This document shows, piece by piece, positions 25,501 through 35,225 of a stretch of 64,000 nucleotides of DNA (position 1 is its first letter; each line of letters begins with the position of its first letter). Position numbers and translations under genes: made by a program. The notes below the pieces were generated by a model that saw only the letters and a program-made list of their open reading frames with translations, had not been told where the DNA came from and did no database searches. Source of the stretch: Telmatactis stephensoni (taxonomy: Eukaryota; Cnidaria; Anthozoa; Actiniaria; Isophelliidae); contig JALIZF010001790.1 in the NCBI GenBank assembly GCA_029948255.1, positions 356,001-420,000 on the forward strand. Direction: 5' to 3'.

Positions 25501-28500
25501 AACCCTAATACTTGCACTGCCATACAGGAATTACATAATAAAATTGCACAAACCATACACTTTTATAACTGCTGTTTATTACTACATTAAGTTGGTTAAC
25601 ATATATTACAGATTTGCTGACAATGTTCATAGACTGTTCTATATAAATGACACCAAATTTGCTTTTCTATAACATTTCTGACAAACTATTACAAAAAGGA
25701 TCAAAATTCACAAAAAGGTGCTTTATTGAGGAACATGGAAATTCTGTACAACATTTGAATTCATTTTGTAACTTTCTGGGCTTTTTAATTTAAAAATTCT
25801 AATTTGTTTAGTGTAGTATAAAAAGTTGACCGTAATGTACATATTTTGTTATTGATATTCAGTATTATGCTGCGAAATAACACATTATAGACATGTGTAT
25901 TGTTAATAAAAACAACAGCAATATTTATGACACTGATTGTATCATTTTTTATTTTGGGTGTTGGAGGCAAGATCAGAAACTGTTCCTTTTAAACACTGTA
26001 GAGGATATGATATTTCAGGCATCAAGCATGAGACCGTAAAATCTGTCCAATAAAGAAATAAATTAGCCAAAAAATAATAATCAAGTAATACAATACTGTC
26101 CACTTTGAACACTTTTAAATTGGTCATCGACTTGTATTTTTTTCATATTGTCATAAATGTACCTTTTTTTAAAATATATTAACAGAAATGTCCAATTTGA
26201 GAGGCTTTTTTTTTAAAAAGGCATTAGTGCAAAAGTGCATATATAACTTTTCACTTGTTGGTAGTGAGTGTGAGATTGAAGATGGCCCAGTGGAAGATTA
26301 GCAAAAGCTTAATTGGCTCTGTCTATAAATAAAGAGTTTTTATTATTATTTTGCCATTTCCCAGTCAGTATGACAGAAAATAGAAAATATCCATACCCCC
26401 ACTCTGTGTATTTGATGTTATTAGACAGCTGGCTAATATCACTGCTTTTATTACATCTTAAGGTCAACTTTTAAATGGAACATTAATGCCAAGGAATTCA
26501 AGCCTGCAAATCCTGTGCAATCCTTCAGTACAGTAAGTAAAACAGCAAATAATACCCCTAATTCTCTTTTACCACCAATTCTGATAAAGTGCGAGTAATA
26601 ATTAGACATGATTCATGTTTGCACTTTGCCTAATACAGATGTCAATCACTCTCAATAGTCTCAAATCAACTGAAACAGAGCTAAAATAGGACAAAATATC
26701 AAAAGAAATTCTATTTTAGAGTTTTGTAATCAATGGCAATCAAATTTACTTGGGTTAAATGTGTACACGTATTTTTTGATGGGGAATGACGTTTGATGTC
26801 TGTCAAATACAATGTGCACGTGCAAATGTTGATGTGTTGGTGGTCATGCTTCATTGGAATCAGCAGTAACTGTGTGTTCTTTTATCTCATTGCAGAAGAC
26901 CCCCCCTTTACAAAGCCCACAGCCAGTGTTTGCTCCATCTCCAACATCAATACAAAGGGTACAGAGCTTTAATCCTGCCATGATGCGGCACTCAAATAAC
27001 ATGAAACCTCGCCAAGCGTACATTACAGGTGATGTGTACTAGTGCAGAAATAGAAAACAAGGCAGCGTGCTATTTTGAGTTATAGAAGCACGCTGGAATT
27101 GTAAGAAGACGAGAGAAGTGTTAAGAGAAGCACGAGGCGTACCTGAGTGCTTCTCAATACTTCTTGAGTCTTCTTACAATTCCCAAGTGCTTCTATAACT
27201 CAACATAGCACTGCTGCCGAGTTTTCTATTTCTTTTATAAAATACAATTGAAGTTTTATTTTCTATTTTCGTTGGAGAAAGTTTGAAATGTGCGCACAAA
27301 TGCTGTGTGTTCTCATAGAGAATGCCTGACACGCGTTCTTTGGCCAATCAGAGTGCGCGTTATATCATAGTTATTTTATAATATTTGATATTGCTGTCAA
27401 ACTTAAACTTACACCTATTTTCAAAATTACGCGACCTTTGTAGACGACACTTATGCCTTTTTCAGTGTTTTGACTACCGTCAATCAAATCTCCAACTATT
27501 CGTTTTCCCTGAAACGAGTTTAAATTTACATCAAAAGTCGTTAAATACTAAATGTTCTGTCAATAAATTTAAGTTTGTTTTGTTTCTGAATTTAGAAAGC
27601 CAAAATTTTACAAATTCTAGTCATTACAATTTGATTGACAGAAGCTTAAAATCCAGACAAGCTATCACCACTAGGTCGCAGTAATTTTGAAATTTGGTGT
27701 AATAGTATAGTTCAAGTATGTAACACATGATGGTATCCTCTTCACTCCCCCTTCTCCAGGCTCTGCTCTAACTCAAAATCAGAAAGACCTTGTGACCCCT
27801 ACCACACAGTTTTACAATACCACACTTTATTTTGCAAGTGCAAAATGTTAATGTTAGTCACCTTATGCACCTACAAACTGCTCTTCTGTAAAGTTCTCTT
27901 ATAGTGTCCATTGAGTGCTAGTTGTTTTTCTTAGTGTAAAAATTATACTATTACTGATTTTGATGTGTTTATTTTGTTACAGGCCCCAGAGGGACATATT
28001 TCCGTGCTGAAGCTGTGGAAGGTGCTGGTGCACCACCAATTTCTGCTGCAACTGCGGCAGGGAGTCCAATTATTGCACCTGGACATTTTCATCAATTCAT
28101 AGCTGTTCAGTCATCACAGCAGTTCCCACCAGGCATGGTGCAACACATGCAACCACCTCAGGTAAATTAATTGAACATTAAATGATTTGAGATTAGAGCA
28201 GTTTTCATGTAAGTGTGAAACAAACTGCACCTTGCTGTGATAGTGTCACATCACTGGCACCATCAATGCACAGTAAAAACTGTATATTGTGAGATTTAAA
28301 CTCACATAATCTGCTCCAAACTAAGCTCTCATTTGGATAATTGACATGGTATTATCTCTCTTTCAGGGATACACTATTGGAATTCATCCAGGAGCTCAAG
28401 GGGGCCAGCAGCCTTACATGGCTCCTCAAACTGTGAGTCTCTTTACAGTCTTTGCATATTTTGGCTAACTCTCCCAAAATATTTAGTCATCAATAATTAC

Positions 28501-31500
28501 TTTTGTTGGAAGTTTTGGAAGAGTCAATATTTTGAGTATTTTGTCTTATTTTAGCTTTGTGATATATTTGTAGTCTATACTTATGCTTATATCGCTAGTA
28601 TAAACTAGGCCTAAACCTATAAAATTTATGGCTTTCATAACATGACACCTCAACTATATGAACACTAAACTACATTTACCAGTGATTTCTTGACCCTGTA
28701 TTTTACCTCCTTAACAGTCAGATGCATGAAAGGCACACTTTGGCATAGGAAAGCTCATTGATACTCATTCAAAGGGCGGATGAGCTCAACTGAGCCAACG
28801 GCCATCATGCACATATTTTTGAGTTATGTTTTGTTGTTTCTTATAATAGCTGTGGTTGTAATATGATTTTGTTTAAAATTATTGTAAAATGTTGAGTAGT
28901 ATCGTGGTATGGACTGTGTAGCGGCAGCCAAAGGCGCCAACCTAAGCTCTTGGTCTACCTCGGTTTGTTTTGTATTGTAAAGCGCTTAGAACAGATCTGG
29001 ATAGGCGCTATATAAATGTATTATTATTATTATTATTACTATTTTAGACCATTTGAGAGGGAAAAAATTGCAGTAGAAATTGTCACTTACTCCATTTTCA
29101 TGCCCACTTCTTCAATTCTTTTGTTTATTTGTTGCCATTAGGTTGGAATACCAACATCTCAAGGTGTTGGCCAAGGATACCAAGACAGTAATATGCCAGT
29201 TTATGGTATGTAATTCAGGAATAGGACCTTCACAACAACCTTTCATATGGTTCAAATGAGAGAACTTATTAGATAGTGTAAATTTATTCTGTCAATAAAT
29301 ACAATGCAACTTCAAGTACAAAGTGCCAAACCAGTGTTTTCCAAAGTTTTTAAAGTAGGCAAATGCAAGCATGAAGTAGTCTGTACTTGCTAATCAAGTA
29401 ACCAAAAAGAGTGAACCCTCACTAAATGATACTAGTTACATGTCCAATGATAGTACACAACACTTGAGATATATACCAGAAGTGTGTAAAAATGCAAGAT
29501 GCCAGCACTTCTAGAGAAAACTGCAGACTTTCATAAATATCCAATTAATGATTTTTTGTTCTCCTCCCCAGCTCAAATTACTGTAATTATACTTTATTTT
29601 TATTAGGACCAAGTAACATCCAGATGGCACCTAATCCATCCTACCCAGGCTCACCACAACCCAGCCCAACTGCCACAGGACAGTTTCATCTTCAATACAT
29701 ACCTCAAATAATTTCCCAACAACCAGGAAATCAACCTCATATTCCACAGGCTGTCATGGCTGCACCCCCTGGTCAGCCACCCCAGCCACTGTTTGTCGTT
29801 CAACAGCCCCAGCAGGGTGGACAGCAGCATGTTGGGATGCATGGGATTCCTGTGTCAGGACCAGGAAATCCAATGATGAATCAGTTTGTTCCTGGTATGT
29901 AGAATTACATCTAGTATCTGGGGTGTCTATTTTTAGGTTAAGGTTAAGGTGATTTTACTTAACTTGTGAGAAAGGATGACTATTAATTTTAGTGTCAAAT
30001 AATCCATGAAGAAAAGAAAACAATGGGATTGGAGTCTGCTGCTATCTTTCTGTTTGCCAATATTTTCACAGTTAAATAAAACCATTCTACAGTTTAACTT
30101 ATCCACAACACCACAACATGTGGGTACAGATTACATGGCTGGTGTGGAGAGGTGGCCATTGTACATAAAACATTTTAACATAGAGTAAATGTGTGGATGG
30201 TATTGATGGGATGGGTAGAAAATACTGACTAGTGAGGTAAGATGGCCATTGAAGAGATATGGCTGTTAGTGGAAGCTTTACTAAGAATATTGGACTTTCT
30301 TGGCAGAGTACTAGCTGGAGTTTTAGGTATTCACCCTTCCTCCTCACTTGAGAGAGGGCCACTACACAGGCTAATAATTTGGTTTCCATGTTGATAAATT
30401 ATGTACCTTGAGATATTGAGGGAAATAATAATTTTGAGAAGTTAGTTAGTTAGTTATACTACAGTATTGCCCAGAAACAAATTCAACAACTGAAATGGGA
30501 TGACATGTCAGGGAAAATACAAGCATTATTATTTTTATAGATTTTGTCAGTGAAGTAGCAACAGTTTAGTAACAGTTACATTATAGTGTAGTGATGTATT
30601 ATGCATCTGTTTGCTATCAGATTATGCGATTTGGGTTCCAACATATGCCATAGATGAAAAGGCAACAGAAAAATCAGAAGACTGTAGCGTAGACACAGAT
30701 GACTCAGGCAGCCAGGAAGACAGAAGTGAAGAAGAAAACATTTAAATTCTGTGGATAGCAGTGTGGTTCTTCTTATTTCCTCTGATATAGGATATATATT
30801 TATTTCTGTTTTTGTCTGTGTGTTCTCTCTTGTCCATATATAAAAACTATATCTGTGCCACTCTACCCCTAGACAGTCTTCACCTCTCAGAAAGACCTAG
30901 ATAGAAATACAAATGCAGAGAGAAAGTCCTACCATGAATTTCAGCTGTTTCCTCTGGGTCCCTCTGGTACTTCCCAAAAGTAAACAACCCAGAGAAGATG
31001 GCTGAAAAACAGGCTAAGAGAGACCCAGCCACAACAGTGATCATTTTTGTTTATACAACCTGATCTACAGCCATGACAATCCATTTTTCCTACTTTTGGT
31101 TAGATTTTTTGCTTTTCAGAATTGTCAATCAATTTCTTTGGGGTGCAGCTCATGTTAATTTGTGCAAGTTTTTCTGATTTGAATGTAGCAGCTCAGTCCC
31201 AAAGGACTAAGGATGATTGGGTCAGAAAAAAAAAACAATCTAACCAAATTTTTTTATCACAGTAATGTCTCCTTTTGTTTTTCATCTGACTTGAAATGAT
31301 ACCATTTCAAAGTTTGTTTCGTTATTTGTTCGAGGGTTTAGGTTTTTGCTTGTAAGTTTTTGTTCTTGTTTTTGTTAATTGTTCTGGAATTAAAACTGTC
31401 ACTGCAACTTGTCTAAATTGTACTCATATTTATATCAAAGAAAAGAGAAGACCATAGGGATGAAGGGCCTATAATGTCACTTTTAATTGATTAGCTTGCT

Positions 31501-32521
31501 GGGCAAAATACAAAGACTAGAGTCTTAACTAAACATGGACTCCAATCTGGCCCCTCTGGACTGATTCCATATTAAGTCAGTCCATTTGCTTTTTGGGCTT
31601 CCTGTGGTGGTCACTCAAAGTGACCTACCAATAAAAGGAACGAAAACTACAACTAACGGAATTAGTCTACTGGCCCCTCTCAAATATAGATTTAAAGCAA
31701 AAAAGAAAAGAAAGGAAAGGAAAGAAAGAAAAAAAGAAGATAAACTGCCATGATCACAAGGTTACCATCTTGTCATTGTTGCAAAGTTGCCGACATACAC
31801 ATGGAACACAAAGTGTCAGCTGGCCCTTTACAAGGACCTTGGGGAGGGGGATTTGTTTCTTAGTCAGTTTATGTATTAAAGAGTATCTTGTGTGACTAGA
31901 TGTTTAGGAATTTGACCATTGAGGAAAGGGGAAGGGGTTCATTGTCAAGGGTTAGGTATACGCAGACCTGCCAACCCCCAAGGCTTTTGTATCTGGAGAT
32001 CAACATTTTTTCCTTAGAATTGGGTCAATTTTCATGCTCAGTTGGGGGGGGGGGGTGTTGGAAAGACAATATTTCAAGAAAGACAGACGATATTTCAGTT
32101 AAAATGGCCGCGATTTTAGGATTCAAGCAATTATCCTGGAGATTTAGGTCTTTATCCGGGAGACCAGGAGACGAGGCCCAAAATCTGGAGACACCCGGAT
32201 TATCCGGGAGGGTTGGCAGCTATGCATTTATACGTCAAAGATTTGATGCACAAAGAAATTGATTAGACATTTAAGACTAATCTTGTGATGGAGCACACAG
32301 CTCTGAGATAATTTCCTGCCTTCATGGTGAAGCTTATACTAGTAAATAAATAGATAAGATAGGTATAAAAAAAGTACAATAGCTGCATTTATAAGCGGTT
32401 AAAAGTCACCTGCAGTTACATTTATTGGTAGTATTTTTAACCTTAAAATACAATCATAACAAGGTGGGGTTTTTTTTCATTTCTTGCAGGTCACCAACAG
32501 CAACATTACCCTGGCAACTGA
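13078..32521 (+). CDS. ATXN2: Ataxin-2, 23 exons (LSm, LsmAD, PAM2)
   Basis: Exons: 13078-13133, 13812-13869, 14121-14195, 15276-15347, 15565-15630, 15993-16101, 17243-17310, 17829-17888, 20139-20227, 20631-20700, 21736-21949, 22533-22597, 23048-23219, 23857-23885, 24333-24462, 24860-24905, 26463-26532, 26896-27028, 27983-28161, 28367-28432, 29142-29205, 29607-29894, then either 30621-30745 or 32490-32521. Product is about 767 or 736 aa. Ataxin-2 is an RNA-binding regulator of translation and stress granules that binds poly(A)-binding protein. The LSm domain spans exons 3-6 ([17 protein letters not shown]), followed by the signature FTDSAIS and an LsmAD domain in exons 8-10 ([20 protein letters not shown]). 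The PAM2 motif NAKEFKP is in exon 17. Exons 18-22 are Pro/Gln-rich as in the family C-terminus. There is no polyglutamine tract. Start ATG 13078 begins a short Gly/Arg-rich N-terminus. Every junction has GT/AG and a matching phase. Introns carry many MITEs. Confidence 0.95.
14690..14805. mobile_element. Decayed MITE of the TAGAGCAGATTT family
   Basis: The right end resembles CACAGTCAYACRAAAWCTRYTCTAA and the interior shares the CTATAAAAACATTTGAA stretch with the copies at 24193 and 57136. The left end is eroded. ATXN2 intron 3. Confidence 0.55.
15826..15947. mobile_element. MITE, 122 bp, TA-flanked
   Basis: Inverted ends TAGAGTGCATGCACTTAATCCGT (left) and its near complement ending GTGCACTCTA (right). 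Starts and ends with TA, consistent with a TA target. ATXN2 intron 5, 45 bp upstream of exon 6. Confidence 0.7.
16719..17077. mobile_element. MITE, about 359 bp
   Basis: Inverted ends TTTAAAGGGGTACTTGGATG and CATCCAAGTGGGCCTTTAAA. A 5' part of the same family, with the same internal TTGGAAAT and CAAAAGCAACATTTT stretches, lies at 24625-24740. ATXN2 intron 6. Confidence 0.7.
17386..17645. mobile_element. Possible inverted-repeat element, 260 bp
   Basis: Ends CCAGGGGTTTCAATA and TACTGAAACCCCTGG are inverted. No duplication was seen. ATXN2 intron 7. Confidence 0.45.
19166..19380. mobile_element. Foldback MITE, 215 bp
   Basis: Inverted arms of about 80 bp with a few mismatches: left AATGGATGGAGTAGCATCAA, right its exact complement. 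Inner arms also pair through GTGTGGACGACACTTTTAA and CTTCATTTTATTTGGACA. ATXN2 intron 8. Confidence 0.8.
19499..19531. repeat. (CAA)n microsatellite
   Basis: About 11 units of CAA in ATXN2 intron 8. It would read as polyglutamine/asparagine or threonine if translated, but it lies in an intron and is not part of the ataxin-2 reading frame. Confidence 0.9.
21983..22118. mobile_element. MITE of the TAGAGCAGATTT family
   Basis: Left end AAGAGCAGTTTTTGTCATGG, right end TCATACGAAAACTACTCTAA. ATXN2 intron 11. Confidence 0.6.
22637..22960. repeat. (CATT/CATC)n tetranucleotide array
   Basis: About 320 bp of interspersed CATC and CATT units in ATXN2 intron 12, beginning about 40 bp after the exon 12 donor. 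Because units of four rarely make stops, long Ile/His/Pro/Ser ORFs appear across it; they are not genes. Confidence 0.95.
23599..23767. mobile_element. MITE, 169 bp, TTTAA duplication
   Basis: Arms of about 58 bp are almost perfect complements: left GCCTGGTTTTCACTTCGACG, right ending CGTCGAAGTGAAAACCAGGC. TTTAA flanks both sides (23594-23598 and 23768-23772), so the target could be TTAA (piggyBac/Kolobok type) or a 5-bp duplication. ATXN2 intron 13, 90 bp upstream of exon 14. Confidence 0.85.
24193..24303. mobile_element. MITE of the TAGAGCAGATTT family
   Basis: Right end CACAGTCATACAAAATCTAC then TCTA; interior shares AAAAACATTTGAAATTCCTG with other copies. ATXN2 intron 14, about 30 bp upstream of exon 15. 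Confidence 0.65.
24735..24830 (-). repeat. Dispersed repeat fragment (CCATGGAG family)
   Basis: The minus strand reads ACCATGGAGAGAATTTGTAA, which matches the + strand at 35016-35040 and neighbouring bases (ATATATTCATAC...GGAATTTGTAAATGGAAC). This is a dispersed repeat of unknown class. It ends about 30 bp before ATXN2 exon 16. Confidence 0.55.
25080..26345 (+). mobile_element. tRNA-derived SINE split by a DNA transposon
   Basis: A box-like GGGTGGCATGGTTGG at about 25089 and B box-like GGTTTGAGTCCC at 25145-25156, the same family as 4670-4765. The body is cut at 25328 and resumes at 26258 with GATGGCCCAGTGGAAGATTA and a tail ending ATAAAGAGTTTTTATTATTATT. ATXN2 intron 16. Confidence 0.65.
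25329..26257. mobile_element. 929-bp DNA transposon inserted in a SINE
   Basis: Terminal inverted repeats of about 30 bp: CAAGTGAAAAGTAATATATG at the left and its near complement ending ACTTTTCACTTG at the right. The interior is very AT-rich with only short ORFs (longest 108 codons at 25346-25672, unrecognised). No clear target duplication. Confidence 0.75.
27046..27233. mobile_element. Foldback MITE, 188 bp
   Basis: Inverted arms of about 80 bp with mismatches: left AGAAATAGAAAACAAGGCAG, right ending with GTTTTCTATTTCT. Inner arms pair through GAGTTATAGAAGCAC and GAATTGTAAGAAGAC. It begins 18 bp after the exon 18 donor in ATXN2. Confidence 0.75.
28193..28318. mobile_element. MITE of the TAGAGCAGATTT family
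   Basis: Left end TAGAGCAGTTTTCATGTAAG; right end eroded, ending AATCTGCTC. ATXN2 intron 19. Confidence 0.6.
28735..29040 (+). mobile_element. Retroposon 3' end with (ATT)n tail
   Basis: Shares GGATGAGCTCAACT and GGCCATCATGCAC with the minus-strand copy at 8219-8660. It ends AAGCGCTTAGAACAGATCTG, GGCGCTATATAAATGTA and (TTA)n. ATXN2 intron 20. Confidence 0.7.
30621..30745 (+). CDS. ATXN2: ATXN2 alternative last exon A (acidic tail)
   Basis: Preceded by TTTGCTATCAG and in phase 1 with the exon 22 donor at 29894. It encodes 41 further residues starting [12 protein letters not shown] and ending in an acidic, serine-rich stretch ([17 protein letters not shown]), then TAA. The following 1.7 kb would be 3' UTR or intron. 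The acidic composition contrasts with the neutral Pro/Gln-rich exons before it. Confidence 0.6.
31963..32219. mobile_element. MITE, 257 bp, CAGACCTGCCAACC ends
   Basis: Left end CAGACCTGCCAACCC, right end GGGAGGGTTGGCAG; the interior has several copies of TCTGGAGA and ATCCGGGA. The ends start with CAG as in many hAT elements, but no clean 8-bp duplication was found. It lies between the two alternative ATXN2 last exons. Confidence 0.6.
32490..32521 (+). CDS. ATXN2: ATXN2 alternative last exon B (short tail)
   Basis: Preceded by a strong polypyrimidine tract and TTCTTGCAG. It uses the same phase as exon A and adds only [10 protein letters not shown] before TGA. A poly(A) signal follows 170 bp later. 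The Gln/His-rich tail suits the preceding low-complexity C-terminus, so this is likely the standard end. Confidence 0.65.
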
Positions 32522-32691
32522 TGACCCCATCAACTCCATTCCACAACCTCGCTGGCCAAATGTTTGCACAACTGCCGACTTGCCCTCTAATGCTACCCCC
32601 CCTCCCTGCCATCCAAATTCAAAGTTGTGTTAGATTTTAATTTCAATGCAGAATTTTTGCAAGTTGAGTAATTTTCATGGAGGAGTAAGCT

Positions 32692-32697
32692 AATAAA
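32692..32697 (+). promoter_or_regulatory. Putative poly(A) signal for ATXN2
   Basis: AATAAA, 171 bp after the stop codon in last exon B. Confidence 0.6.
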
Positions 32698-33935
32698 GTG
32701 CTTCTCATAGTTCGTATGTGATTGTGTCAAGTCATTATTTAATTTTAAGCATTCCAGTATAGACTACATAACTGGCATAAGGGGAAGGGAGGGAGAGCAA
32801 GAAGGAAAGGGAAAAGAAAGGGAAGGGAGCACCTACTCTGAAACTTGTTTTTCTCATTTCACCCCTTAATCATTTTATTTTCACTCACTCACACACTATC
32901 CAGTTTTATGTCATTTTTTCACTGCTGTGGGCGTGATGATGGATGGCCGTTCTCAGAGCTTTCTTCCACTTCTCCCTATCATTGGCATCAGTGTTGGCGA
33001 TGTGCCATGCCTTTAAATCTACATCCACTGCATATTTTATTTTATTTGCTTTGCCTAATGGCAGGAACACCGCTACAGCAAAGACCAATTACAGCAAGCC
33101 CAATGACTGTTTCCATTGTCCATTGTGAAAATATGCAGCTCTTTGAAACTTGCCATTTTTTTTCTGGCGAGGAAAACAATGTGGTTTACTGGTTAAGTTG
33201 TGATACGAAATTCAATTTTTGACATTTACTTTTTCAAATATTGCTGTGTGTTATTTCTGTGACATTGCAGCCATTACTGTGACATCAATCATCTCATGTC
33301 AATCACTTTTCAAAATACAAAAAAGGGGATCGATTGACAGGGGTTAACCAAATTAATGTTATATCTGGAATGTGGATTCAAAATACATGGAATGTGAGAG
33401 TTTCAAGGGAAGTTCTTCTCTCCCCTCTTCTCCATGGGCACTGCCCTTCCCTGGAAGCACCAGATGTATACCTATTAGAACACTGGAATACTGGGGGGTC
33501 AAACTTCAATAAACCAGACCAAACTTACCCTGGGAGTCAGAGTTTTGTTTCCTGTTACGTTACAATTTGTAAATAATTATGGAGACTCATTGTCAGGCCT
33601 TCAGGGGGGGAGGGGAGCAAGGTACCCATGGCAACCAATTCTCGGTAACCAAGGAAGTGATCAACAGGGCAGCAGTTTTTTGGGGGTTGTTATAGGTATA
33701 ATGGTGAGCTGCAGAGACTCTGAGGCAGATCAACAGCCCCTTTGTCAACCCTGCACTTCTTTCATTGAAGTACTCTATCAATGGTGTAAGATCAAACAGT
33801 TGGGTTTCCTGTGGTATCGCGGTTAAGTACTGGGCCTGGTGGCGTGGAATGCCTTGTAGTATTTTACAGATCTTACATCTTGTAACATCTTGTACAGTTT
33901 GTGTATCGTTTCTTCATGATAAATTAAAGGAGAAA
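32698..33935. other. ATXN2-BOLA2 intergenic region
   Basis: Contains a purine-rich run (32782-32830). On the minus strand at 32906-33088 a short ORF reads DVDLKAWHIANTDANDREKW, which resembles the conserved A-x-DR-x-x-W stretch near the C-terminus of many LINE ORFs, so this may be a retrotransposon fossil. The last part should contain the BOLA2 promoter. No other gene seen. Confidence 0.45.
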
Positions 33936-34955
33936 ATGAGTACAGATATCGGCAAAGTGATAGAAGAAAAGCTGAGAAATGAATTTCAACCTATACACTT
34001 GGTAAGGAATTTTTGTAAGGTTGTTGACTACTAGTGTCTCATCTTTAATATCAAGCACAGTGGGCTTATTGTTAAAAGTATTCAACCTGCCATGGAGGTT
34101 TGTTTTGTTTCAGTTTGGCCAGGAAAATTGAAAAAAATATTGAAAAAATAAGTAAATGGTCAGGGATTTTTGGTTTGGGAAGGTCCAACAACCCTTTTAG
34201 CAGCTTGGCTTACCCAGGGGCATAGACTGCATATCGATCTGTGTCTGTGGAATCACTAACAGGAATTATAAAAGTCACTACTTTTTATATTTATATCTGA
34301 AGAAAAACAAGACTGCAAAAAACAGTGATTATCAGAAAACAGATAACAAAATAAATACTCTATTTCTATTTTTTGAAGAAAACAAAAGTTGTATTTGTTG
34401 GGAAGTAGAGGGAGTTAAAGGCCTTGGAACAATGTTGGGAGGTTGTGCAGTATGAGAGGGAAGGGGTTCCAGAACCCATAGAACCTCTCCCTGGCTACGA
34501 CCCTGTTAGGGGTATAGAATGGTGTCTAAAAAATAAAGAGGCTCGCAAAGCTTTGATTTGATTTTTGTAGAGGCTCGGATTTTTCAAGATATTAGGCTCG
34601 GTATCTCTATCCCCTGGAGCTTGCAACATGCTCTGCAACGTTTTTGGCATTGTACTATGTAACACCACCACAATTGTTCATGCAACTTGTTTTGCAACAC
34701 AATTGCAAGGCAAGTTATTGCTCCATGTAACAGAGCTTTTGTTCTTTAATTTTTTTCAAGGAAGTAGATGACCTTTCTGATGGTTGTGGTGGCAAATTCA
34801 TGGTTGTAGTAGTTTCTGAAAAGTTCCAAGGAAAATCTTTACTGGAAAAGCATAGACTTGTCAACAGCTGTCTTGAAGAAGAAATTAAACAAATTCATGC
34901 TTTTTCTCAAAAGACATATACACCAGAACAATGGCAGAAACAGCAAAACAAGTGA
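33936..34955 (+). CDS. BOLA2: BolA-like protein 2, 2 exons
   Basis: Exons 33936-34001 and 34761-34955 (phase 0, GT/AG), 86 aa, the same length as human BOLA2. BOLA2 forms a [2Fe-2S]-bridged complex with monothiol glutaredoxin GLRX3 in cytosol and nucleus and takes part in Fe-S delivery and iron regulation. Exon 1 encodes the N-terminal helix (MSTDIGKVIEEKLRNEF). Exon 2 carries the core: a cysteine in DGCGGKF, the strand VVVVSEKFQGK, the family signature KHRLVNSCL, the conserved histidine in IHAFSQKT and the ending PEQWQKQQNK. The ATG at 33936 has purine at -3 and gives the expected length. Confidence 0.93.
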
Positions 34956-34984
34956 TTGATAATTTACTGGACCACATTATTTTG

Positions 34985-35170
34985 TAATGTGTGTTTCCAG
35001 AAAATATATTCATACCCCCACCATGGAGGGAATTTGTAAATGGAACCCCCTATCCCCTGGAACTTCCATTTTTCTTCCATACAAACTTTGTAATTTTGTT
35101 CTTTCTCTGCATGATCCCCCCCTCCCCTCCAGAATTTCCAATTTCCTCCGTGCCGGTATGGATATTTTCA
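34985..35170 (+). repeat. Dispersed repeat fragment in BOLA2 3' UTR
   Basis: Carries CCATGGAGGGAATTTGTAAA, also found inverted at 24735-24830. It starts 30 bp after the BOLA2 stop. Short ORFs here are not genes. Confidence 0.55.
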
Positions 35171-35219
35171 GGAACTACACAATATAAATTACTTTGCTTT
35201 TCTTTTATAATTATTGAAT

Positions 35220-35225
35220 AATAAA
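35220..35225 (+). promoter_or_regulatory. Putative poly(A) signal for BOLA2
   Basis: AATAAA 265 bp after the BOLA2 stop codon. Confidence 0.5.
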
